Source: an uncultured Desulfobacca sp. (GTDB taxonomy: Bacteria > Desulfobacterota > Desulfobaccia > Desulfobaccales > Desulfobaccaceae). From it: 13,487 bases of DNA. Made by a program: the position numbers and the translations under genes. The notes beneath the pieces were generated by a model. That model ran no database searches. It had not been told where the DNA came from and saw only the letters and a program-made list of their open reading frames with translations. Shown here piece by piece: positions 1 through 5,386 of the stretch. The stretch is taken from positions 1-13,487 of the forward strand of contig CALGOE010000234.1 of the NCBI GenBank assembly GCA_937958145.1. The letters are read 5' to 3'. The stretch's first letter is position 1. Each line of letters begins with the position of its first letter.

Positions 1-98
1 GGTATCCTGCTGAGTTATCGGCGACAGGGGAAGCCGTGGGGAAAAAGCCGATCTCCACCAATCTCTCGTTTTCGGCGAAATTTGTAGGAAGGGAAAAA

Positions 99-263
99 AT
101 GGCTCAAGAAAAAATGGCAGGTGGAGAAAAATCTTCAAAAAAAGTTCAGGCAAAAAATTTTTCCATGCCCGTCAGCTGGGTGTTGAAACATCCTTTGCCC
201 TGGACCGAGGTGGATCCTTTGCCCCGGACCATGGTGGCAAAAAAACCTTATTTTTGGCTTTGA
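99..263 (+). CDS. possible small hypothetical protein (54 aa)
   Basis: An ATG at 99 is preceded by a purine-rich AGGAAGGG (86-93) at usable spacing and opens 54 codons. The peptide starts MAQEKMAGGEKSSKK and ends KKPYFWL. Its second half contains an 8-residue duplication (PLPWTEVD / PLPRTMVA), which is the translation of the 24-bp DNA tandem repeat at 190-237. I recognise no domain, signal peptide or family. A GTG at 36 would lengthen it to 75 aa but has no better ribosome-binding site. The surrounding DNA is repeat-like and structured, so this may be a chance ORF; only the ribosome-binding site argues for translation. Confidence 0.15.
   Translation: MAQEKMAGGEKSSKKVQAKNFSMPVSWVLKHPLPWTEVDPLPRTMVAKKPYFWL
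190..237. repeat. 24-bp imperfect tandem repeat, two copies
   Basis: Unit 190-213 begins ATCCTTTGCCC and ends GGTGG. Unit 214-237 directly abuts it and differs at 3 of 24 positions. Two copies only; read as protein it gives an 8-residue repeat. It may be replication slippage or part of a dispersed element. Confidence 0.7.
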
Positions 264-693
264 CGCAGCCCAAAGCCCGCCGCTGGCGTTGGGTGAAGGG
301 GCCTCGCCCCCCGGCCCCTCCCCTGAAGGCACTTTTGCCATAACCCGAGAGAGCTTCCTGTCCCCTCCCCGGTTTTTCAGGACTGCGGCCAGCGATGGGG
401 GGTTGCCAAAACCGGCAAAAATCATTTAAGATAGGCCCCAGGGTGGAAATGGCCCTAAGACGTCCAGAAAACGTGTAGTCCGGGCAGACAGGGAAATATC
501 CCGCCCCTCTGACCCGGACAAGACTTACGGCAACAACGTTGCCTGGCCGGCGGGAACGCCGGTCGGTGAGAGGTCATATCGGCAGCGGCACCCAATCCCC
601 TGGCGGCCGTTCCCTCCTCAAGACCGAGTGCTCGGGTTCGTTGCCAGACGTTTTCGTCAGATGCCGACATGTTGTCGTGGAGACGATGCTCTC
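264..693. other. non-coding stretch with clustered hairpins
   Basis: No convincing gene is seen here. A GC stem AGGGGCC/GGCCCCT lies at 297-319. A long interrupted hairpin lies at 479-518: outer stem TCCGGG/CCCGGA, then CAGA/TCTG with one bulged A, then inner GGGA/TCCC with loop AATA. It is followed by GGCAAC/GTTGCC with a 3-nt loop (529-543) and GGCCGGCG/CGCCGGTC with a GGAA tetraloop (545-564). None ends in a T run, so these are not plain intrinsic terminators. The cluster could be a 5' leader of the 694 gene, a small RNA, or a palindromic repeat group; I recognise no riboswitch class. Confidence 0.45.
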
Positions 694-1302
694 ATGCCTC
701 CAGCGCAGCCACCGGCCGGTGAGTTTTTTGCTTATCTCTTGGCCGCCAACCGGCCACGATTAGAGGGATTCTGCCACTGGCTCTTCCATCCCGGCATGCT
801 TTTCCGGGCTTCCCGGCAATGGTGGGGCCAGCAGAAAACTCGGCCCACGCCCCATGAGGGCTTAGATATCTGCTGGTTTCGGGATCGGCACGGTTGCCAC
901 CGGGCCTTACCGGCCTCCACCCTGATCCCGGCCCCGTTTCCCGGCCGGGTGGTTGCCATCCGTCCCGATTTTCTGGGGCAATCTCTTTTTCTGGTTCATC
1001 CTGCTCTTGGGACCGCCGGCAGGGAGGTGCTCACGGCCTTGGGCCACACGCAGCCGCTGCCTGGAGTCGAAGTCGGAACCACGGTGCAGGCCGGGGACAA
1101 CCTTGCCACCCTGGCTGCTCCCGCCAGCCGCGCAGCCTCGGTCCCGCCCCACTTACACCTCACCGTCGCCGTTCTTCCTGCCGACTACCCTTTATCTGAT
1201 TTGACCTGGAAAAAATTGAGTGCCAATCCTCTGTTTCAGCTCTGGGATCCTCTGATCGTTTTTCCCACCACCTTTGCCCGGGTGGAAAGCGAAGTTGCCT
1301 GA
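694..1302 (+). CDS. M23 (LytM/lysostaphin-type) peptidase-like protein
   Basis: A 202-aa protein related to the M23 zinc peptidase fold, whose active members cut peptide bridges in peptidoglycan. Visible hallmarks are H54-x3-D58 in PHEGLD, the first metal-binding motif, and H153-L-H155 in HLHLTV, matching the C-terminal HxH motif. Between them are beta-rich segments with the usual pattern of a VxxG turn, a HP-G hairpin and VQAGDNLATL. All four motif residues are present, so activity is possible, though the domain is short and diverged. No clear signal peptide is seen: the N-terminus (MPPAQPPAGEFFAYLLAANR) is not a classical leader, so its compartment is uncertain. I chose ATG 694 because GGAGA (679-683) lies 10 nt upstream; GTG 628 and ATG 661 lack good ribosome-binding sites. 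It stands alone and converges on the cytochrome gene. Confidence 0.7.
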   Translation: MPPAQPPAGEFFAYLLAANRPRLEGFCHWLFHPGMLFRASRQWWGQQKTRPTPHEGLDICWFRDRHGCHRALPASTLIPAPFPGRVVAIRPDFLGQSLFLVHPALGTAGREVLTALGHTQPLPGVEVGTTVQAGDNLATLAAPASRAASVPPHLHLTVAVLPADYPLSDLTWKKLSANPLFQLWDPLIVFPTTFARVESEVA

Positions 1303-1321
1303 GGTTGGTTGCCGAATCAGT

Positions 1322-1480
1322 GCACCAGCCGAAGTCCGGCTGGCAGGGTGCGCTTCCGGGGGCTTGGCTGGCGGCCACCGCGGGAACGATACCCTCCTTG
1401 GGAGTGGTTTTGGCACGCGGTGGCCAACAGCAGGCAAGGCGCCGGGGCGCCACAGGCCGCGCCTGGGAAACTGCCTGCTG
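1322..1480. other. palindrome-rich spacer between convergent genes
   Basis: Three strong inverted repeats follow one another: CCAGCCG/CGGCTGG at 1325-1343 (5-nt loop, extended by GCACC/GGTGC after a short bulge); GGCCACCGCG/CGCGGTGGCC at 1373-1382 and 1416-1425; and CAGCAGGCA/TGCCTGCTG at 1428-1436 and 1472-1480, the last enclosing AGGCGC/GCGCCT. They fill the gap between the ends of the 694 gene and the cytochrome gene. A bidirectional termination or insulation role is plausible, but T runs are lacking; a structured RNA or REP-type cluster is the alternative. Confidence 0.6.
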
Positions 1481-1496
1481 CTGACCGCGGTTGAGG

Positions 1497-2867
1497 TTAT
1501 GGTTTTCCTGTCTTTTCTTGCTCTTCGTACTCTTTATACCATTCAGAATGGTGCTTTTTGGCCCAATTGCGGCTCACTTTGCCATGCACCAGAACCTGCC
1601 AGGTACCCGGGTTGGCAATGGTGCCCAGGTAGGCGTGGGCAATGATGGCGGCCACAAAGATAACGGCAAAGAAACCGTGAATGGTTGACATCAGGCAGCT
1701 CAGGGTCAAGGGCAGGCTGTTCTTGAAAATCAGGAAGACGCCGGTAATGCCGGTGATCAGCGTCAAGACCGTGGTCAACCAGAAGAAGATCTTCTGGCCG
1801 GCGTTGAGGCGTCCGGCCGGGACCGCCGCTTCTTTGCCCCCGATGTAGCCGCCTTTCTTGGCCAGCCACTCTTTGTCATAATCCACAAATTTGGCGTATT
1901 TCCCCCACAGGGCCACACTGGCGATGGAGGCGGCGATGAAAATGAGGCCGGCCACCCAGTGGACCACGACGGCCGTCTGAGGCGTACCGAAGGACAGGCG
2001 CAACAGAGTTACATTATTAAAGAAAAAGATGTAGCCGGTAAAGGCCAGAATCAGGAAGCTGAGCATCCGGAAGAGATGGGTCCAACGCTCGGAAAGCGGG
2101 AACCAGACGATTTCCGGGGGTGATTTGTAATAGTCCGCGACCTTGGGACCTTGGCCGGTGTAATGCAACACCAGGCCGAAAACCACCAGCAACATGATGA
2201 GGTTGGCATAGGGCGAGAGATAAAGCTGGTGGAACTGGTTGAGATAAAAAACCCAGGGCTGACAGCCAAAGAGTCGGCCGGAGCTGATGGTGAGGGGTTT
2301 GCCGTCCGGCGGCCCGAACATATCGGTGACGATCTGGCCCTTGAACATGTGGGCGTCGGTGGCATGGCAGTCGCCGCAGCCATTGGCACCCAAAGCCAGG
2401 CCAGCCGGGGCCACATTATGGTTGATGTTAAAGCCTTCCACGTGGCCGGCATACGTATGGTCATCCTCAGCCACCACCTCGCCCTGGTCATTGAGATGGT
2501 AGTGCTTGCCGCCCTTATGATAGTAGGGCTTAATCTGCTGGAAGCGCTTGTTGCCTTGCAGGGTTTCGGTGAGGGCTGTGAGCATGAGTTTGATCTGCTC
2601 ATTGGTGTGCAGCTCCGGTTTCATGGGATTCTTGGGCTGCAGTTGGTCTTTGATTTTTTCGTAGGCTTTCTTGTTTTCCTTGCCAAAAAGGGGATAGTGA
2701 ATGCCGTCCTTCTCCAGGTTGGTAAAGAACACCGCCAAGAGGGCGTTCACGGGCGCCAGTTGGCCCCTTTTGAGGCGTTGATAACGGGGGTACCAATCAA
2801 AATAAGCGCCGATCTTTTTGGGAGAGTTTTTCATGTCGGCCAGGTTGAAGACCGGGTAATTGACCAT
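1497..2867 (-). CDS. C-terminal half of cytochrome c/b fusion: last c-heme plus FdnI/HydC-like cytochrome b
   Basis: The fragment reads as 456 aa from ATG 2867, but this is probably not a real start: it has no ribosome-binding site, and conserved-looking sequence (GEGFDVTTGN) continues upstream in this frame to about 2894. It is best read as the continuation of the 2831-4051 reading frame after a one-base frameshift. Residues 1-215 are periplasmic and carry one CXXCH heme site (CGDCH, 164-168). From about 222 there are five hydrophobic segments (222-238, 263-283, 302-322, 359-382, 395-415). Histidines at 264, 303, 397 and 411 are well placed as b-heme ligands, as in FdnI/HydC-type diheme cytochromes b. 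The tail (KKHHSEWYKEYEEQ) is charged and cytoplasmic. Family knowledge: such subunits exchange electrons with menaquinone. The joined product has the domain order of Geobacter CbcL; orthology is my inference. The broken frame may be a sequencing error or a recent lesion. Confidence 0.75.
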   Translation of the reverse strand: MVNYPVFNLADMKNSPKKIGAYFDWYPRYQRLKRGQLAPVNALLAVFFTNLEKDGIHYPLFGKENKKAYEKIKDQLQPKNPMKPELHTNEQIKLMLTALTETLQGNKRFQQIKPYYHKGGKHYHLNDQGEVVAEDDHTYAGHVEGFNINHNVAPAGLALGANGCGDCHATDAHMFKGQIVTDMFGPPDGKPLTISSGRLFGCQPWVFYLNQFHQLYLSPYANLIMLLVVFGLVLHYTGQGPKVADYYKSPPEIVWFPLSERWTHLFRMLSFLILAFTGYIFFFNNVTLLRLSFGTPQTAVVVHWVAGLIFIAASIASVALWGKYAKFVDYDKEWLAKKGGYIGGKEAAVPAGRLNAGQKIFFWLTTVLTLITGITGVFLIFKNSLPLTLSCLMSTIHGFFAVIFVAAIIAHAYLGTIANPGTWQVLVHGKVSRNWAKKHHSEWYKEYEEQEKTGKP

Positions 2868-4051
2868 ATTGCCGGTGGTGACGTCAAAGCCCTCGCCGCC
2901 GCAATGTGTAATTGCGGGATATGGCAGGTTTCACAGGCTAATTTTTCCAAATGGTTGGGCCGGACCAGAAGATGCGCCGGCCGGGGCGCGCCCATGTAGC
3001 CCTGGGAATGGCAGTCCCGGCAGGTCATGATGGTATTATCCAAGTCATCCCGGACGCTGGAGACGTTTTCATCCCCCTTGGCGATCTGATGCTGCAATTT
3101 GGTGATTTTTAATTCGGGTTTTTCTATGGCCGGATGGCAGTCGGTGCAGGTCATGCCGCGGGCGTTGTGGACGTCGTGATTGCGGCGGTCATTCCAGGAA
3201 AAACCCCGCTTTTTGGCATCGGAAATGCCGTGGCAGAAATTACAGTTTTCCGAGGGCGGGGGGTAAGCCAAGTCTAAGACAATTTTGCCATCTTCGTTAA
3301 AAAGCCTGCGATTATAAGTAACTTTTGGTTCCTGCCCGTCGCGTACAAACCCGACGACTTGCCCGAGGCCTGCCGCCGCCGTCGAGGCCCATTTGAAGTT
3401 ATACATTTTGAGCTGTTTGTTGCGCTCGGAGAAGTTGTAACCGGGGAGATGACAGAGGAGACAGTCAGCCTCGACCACCCCGGATTTATCCCATTTGCCT
3501 TTGTGATAATCCCCGTCCAGGGATTGGGCCAAGGTCGGTTCGGCCTTCATCCTCAGGTCGTAGCGTTTCCCGTCCCGGTCAAACTCCAGGCCGCCGCCTC
3601 CGGGGTGGCAGCCGCCGCAAAAAGGGGTGCCGATCTGTTGTGGATCCGTGGGGCCGCCGCCCACCCATTCAAACATGGCGATGTCGATTTCATCGGCATG
3701 GTTGTTTTTCTTTTTCGCCAACTGGCGAAACGACGGGGGTCAGAACTTCCCCAACATGCCATCGGAAAGCACCCAAGGCTTGTTCAGCTTTTGGCCAAAG
3801 TCGTCGCTGATGACGTCCCAACCTTGTTGGAAATGAAAACCTTTGGTGATCTCGTCATAGTTGTGGCAGGCGCCGCAGGTCTGGCGGGGACTGTAGGGCT
3901 GATCAGCATTCTCTCCGGTGAGGGGATTAATAACCTTGCCATCTTCGGTTTTCAGGTGGAAAGGAATGCAGGCCCGCTCCCGGGCCATGGCCCCCGTCAC
4001 CAGGAGGAGGAGCCCCAATCCAGCCAGGAGCAGGGCTGCCAGGCGTGGCAC
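2831..4051 (-). CDS. N-terminal half of multiheme cytochrome c/b fusion, candidate selenoprotein
   Basis: The start is GTG 4051 with AGAGAGG six bases upstream. Residues 1-23 form a Sec signal peptide (hydrophobic LAALLLAGLGLLLLV, cleavage after AMA). The first segment (103 aa) holds CGACH at 59-63 and ends at TGA 3740-3742. The same frame stays open beyond the TGA for about 300 codons with six more CXXCH sites (joined numbering 145, 197, 270, 302, 344, 373), so the TGA is most likely read through. It falls in GKF-U-PPSFRQ and is followed by a SECIS-like hairpin, suggesting selenocysteine at residue 104. The fragment after the TGA has no ribosome-binding site for its nominal TTG start at 3721. 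After CETCH (373-377) the frame is lost near 2892-2905, and the tail ALTSPPAIWSI up to 2831 is out of frame; the true continuation is the 1497-2867 fragment. Together the two halves carry 8 c-type hemes. Role (inference): periplasmic electron exchange with the quinone pool. Confidence 0.75.
2892..2905 (-). other. frameshift joining the two cytochrome fragments
   Basis: On the minus strand the frame reads CETCHIPQLHIAA and then needs to move by one base to reach GEGFDVTTGNMVNYPVF. The run is ATTGCGGCGGCGAGGGC. Adding one G would give an uninterrupted I-A-A-G-E-G-F. No heptameric slippery site is visible, so a lost G (sequencing error or true mutation) fits better than programmed slippage. Confidence 0.65.
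3713..3742 (-). promoter_or_regulatory. in-frame UGA with SECIS-like stem-loop
   Basis: TGA at 3742-3740 (minus) is followed by nine bases (CCCCCGTCG) and then a perfect 7-bp stem TTTCGCC/GGCGAAA (3730-3724 with 3719-3713) closing a 4-nt loop AGTT. The loop begins 16 nt after the UGA and has G among its first two bases, with a following U. This meets the known bacterial SECIS geometry (apical loop roughly 16-37 nt from UGA, G near the loop start). The hairpin lies inside coding sequence, as required in bacteria. Confidence 0.65.
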
Positions 4052-4107
4052 GTGCTGCCTCTCTATAGTGTTGCACCTCCGATTCAGAAAGATTTGCTTC
4101 TGACTAT

Positions 4108-4136
4108 ACTATATGCATATTTAAGATATTGCGCAA
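4108..4136 (-). promoter_or_regulatory. candidate sigma-70 promoter of the cytochrome gene
   Basis: Minus strand: -35 TTGCGC (4136-4131), 17-nt spacer, -10 TATAGT (4113-4108), in an AT-rich patch. This puts the transcript start about 50 nt before GTG 4051. The -35 is weak (3 of 6) and the -10 good (5 of 6). Confidence 0.4.
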
Positions 4137-4199
4137 CATATTTTTTGGCCTGGTTTACCATTCCTCCCCCGGCTGGTCAACCAAATTTTCCAGCGCGTG

Positions 4200-4314
4200 T
4201 TGCAAAACCCTTTTTGGGATATTGATTGTCGCCGTTAGAGATTAAATATCTTGTAAATGCATTAACTTGCTCTCCCCCTTCAGGGGAGAGGATTGAGGTG
4301 AAGGGGTTTTGCAA
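4200..4314. repeat. 115-bp MITE-like element with 11-bp terminal inverted repeats
   Basis: TTGCAAAACCC (4200-4210) and its exact complement GGGTTTTGCAA (4304-4314) enclose a perfect hairpin CTCTCCCC/GGGGAGAG (4270-4277 and 4283-4290, 5-nt loop). The right arm begins seven bases past the LD-carboxypeptidase stop. The inner hairpin plus the flanking GATTGAGGTGAAGGGG resembles a palindromic motif common between proteobacterial genes. No target-site duplication is evident. A termination role for the upstream gene is the alternative reading. Confidence 0.5.
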
Positions 4315-4320
4315 TGGCTT

Positions 4321-5268
4321 CTAACAGGTCCAAGCCCCAGGCTCCGCCTCCCTGGGCCTGAGCCATTGGACTGTTTGACTAAGAGAATCCACCCGGACCG
4401 TGGCCCCCAGGGGGATGGTATAATTATCGGGCTGGTGTCCGGCCGGCAGACCGGCCAGGACGGGGATATTGAGGCTGTGTCCCAGGGCGCTGAAGAGCTC
4501 CAGGATCTGGGGCAGGGGGCCACAGCCGGTAAAGCCGCCGACAATGAGGGCCTCAACCTGGTGCAGGCTGCCGGACAGACGGAGTTGTTGCAAAAGGCGG
4601 TCGATACGGTAGAGGGGTTCGTTATAATCTTCCAGGAAGAGGATATGGCCGGCCACGGTGGGGGCGAAAGGGGTGCCCAACAGGGAGCACAGAATGGCCA
4701 GGTTGCCGCCCAGGAGGGGCCCCTGGGCCGTGCCCGGCGCCAGGACCTTCAGGTCGGCAAACAGGAGCGGCTCCTGCCAAGGCTCCATGAGGAGGCGGCG
4801 GCAGTGCTCCTGCGCCTCGGGCCAGATTTCCCCTAAATGGGCGACGGTGGGGCCGTGGAAGGTGACGACCCCGGCCCGTTGGCTGAACTGGCAGAGCAGC
4901 GTCGTGATGTCGCTGAAGCCAAGAAAATATTTGGGCTGGGCCGCCAGCAGGGACAAGTCCAGATGTTCCAGCAGGCGGATGGTGCCGTAGCCCCCCCGGG
5001 CGCAGATAATGCCTTTGATGTCCGGGGAGAGGATGGCTGCCGCCAGGCGGCGGGCCACCTCCTTATCGGTAGCTGCCAGGTAGGGGCGGGGGGCAAAGAT
5101 CTCCGGGCCGTAGACCAAATGGAGGCCCCAATCCTCCAAGACGGCCGCCCCGGCCGCAAAGGCCTCACGGGAGATGGGGCTGGCCGGAGCCACGACGGCC
5201 AGGCGATCGCCGGGTTGCAACGGGGTTGGCCAGATGGGGTGCGATGGTTTCATAACCGAGGCAATCAT
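4321..5268 (-). CDS. LD-carboxypeptidase, peptidase family S66
   Basis: A 315-aa serine peptidase of the LdcA/MccF family. LdcA removes the terminal D-alanine from murein tetrapeptides during cell-wall recycling in the cytoplasm. Landmarks are the N-terminal LQPGDRLAVVAPASP strand, the ARGGYGTIRLL motif (90-100), the nucleophile Ser119 in GFSDITTLL, Glu213 in FLEDYNEPLYRID and His278 in GLPAGHQPDN. The Ser-Glu-His triad is therefore complete, and the length is normal. No signal peptide is present, fitting a cytoplasmic enzyme. I chose ATG 5268: the longer ORF to 5343 adds 25 residues unlike the family N-terminus, and ATG 5253 (MKPSHP) is the other option. GGA lies about 7 nt before 5268. It is transcribed divergently from the glycosyltransferase and in the same direction as the cytochrome gene. 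Substrate specificity beyond the family cannot be read. Confidence 0.9.
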   Translation of the reverse strand: MIASVMKPSHPIWPTPLQPGDRLAVVAPASPISREAFAAGAAVLEDWGLHLVYGPEIFAPRPYLAATDKEVARRLAAAILSPDIKGIICARGGYGTIRLLEHLDLSLLAAQPKYFLGFSDITTLLCQFSQRAGVVTFHGPTVAHLGEIWPEAQEHCRRLLMEPWQEPLLFADLKVLAPGTAQGPLLGGNLAILCSLLGTPFAPTVAGHILFLEDYNEPLYRIDRLLQQLRLSGSLHQVEALIVGGFTGCGPLPQILELFSALGHSLNIPVLAGLPAGHQPDNYTIPLGATVRVDSLSQTVQWLRPREAEPGAWTC

Positions 5269-5327
5269 GGGTGGTTCCGTTCCGAATGAGTAGTGGCTGT
5301 ATCGTTGGGGTGAGAAAGCGGCTGTCC

Positions 5328-5356
5328 TTGAGAGCGCCGCCATTTTCCCGTATTAT
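5328..5356 (+). promoter_or_regulatory. sigma-70 promoter of the glycosyltransferase gene
   Basis: -35 TTGAGA (5328-5333) and -10 TATTAT (5351-5356) each match the consensus at 5 of 6 positions with a 17-nt spacer. The predicted transcript starts near 5363, leaving a short leader with a purine-rich ribosome-binding site before TTG 5387. Confidence 0.55.
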
Positions 5357-5386
5357 ATCCCTACCGAGGGAGAGGGAAGAGAGAAT

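Noticed and set aside
297..319. GC hairpin as an intrinsic terminator
   Set aside because: No T run follows on either strand.
2151..2999. Plus-strand ORF of 282 codons
   Set aside because: Antisense to the cytochrome b part, with no recognisable motif.
2831..3721. A separate cytochrome gene starting at TTG 3721
   Set aside because: There is no ribosome-binding site or signal peptide, and it is the same frame as the upstream secreted fragment, split only by the TGA. A periplasmic multiheme protein without a leader could not be matured.
3359..4225. Plus-strand ORF of 288 codons
   Set aside because: It lies antisense to the cytochrome gene with its CXXCH motifs; its composition is that of a shadow frame and no domain is seen.
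4415..4700. Possible loss of the LD-carboxypeptidase nucleophile because GGYG is followed by Thr
   Set aside because: The nucleophile is the Ser in the G-F-S-D motif (Ser119), which is present, so the triad is intact.
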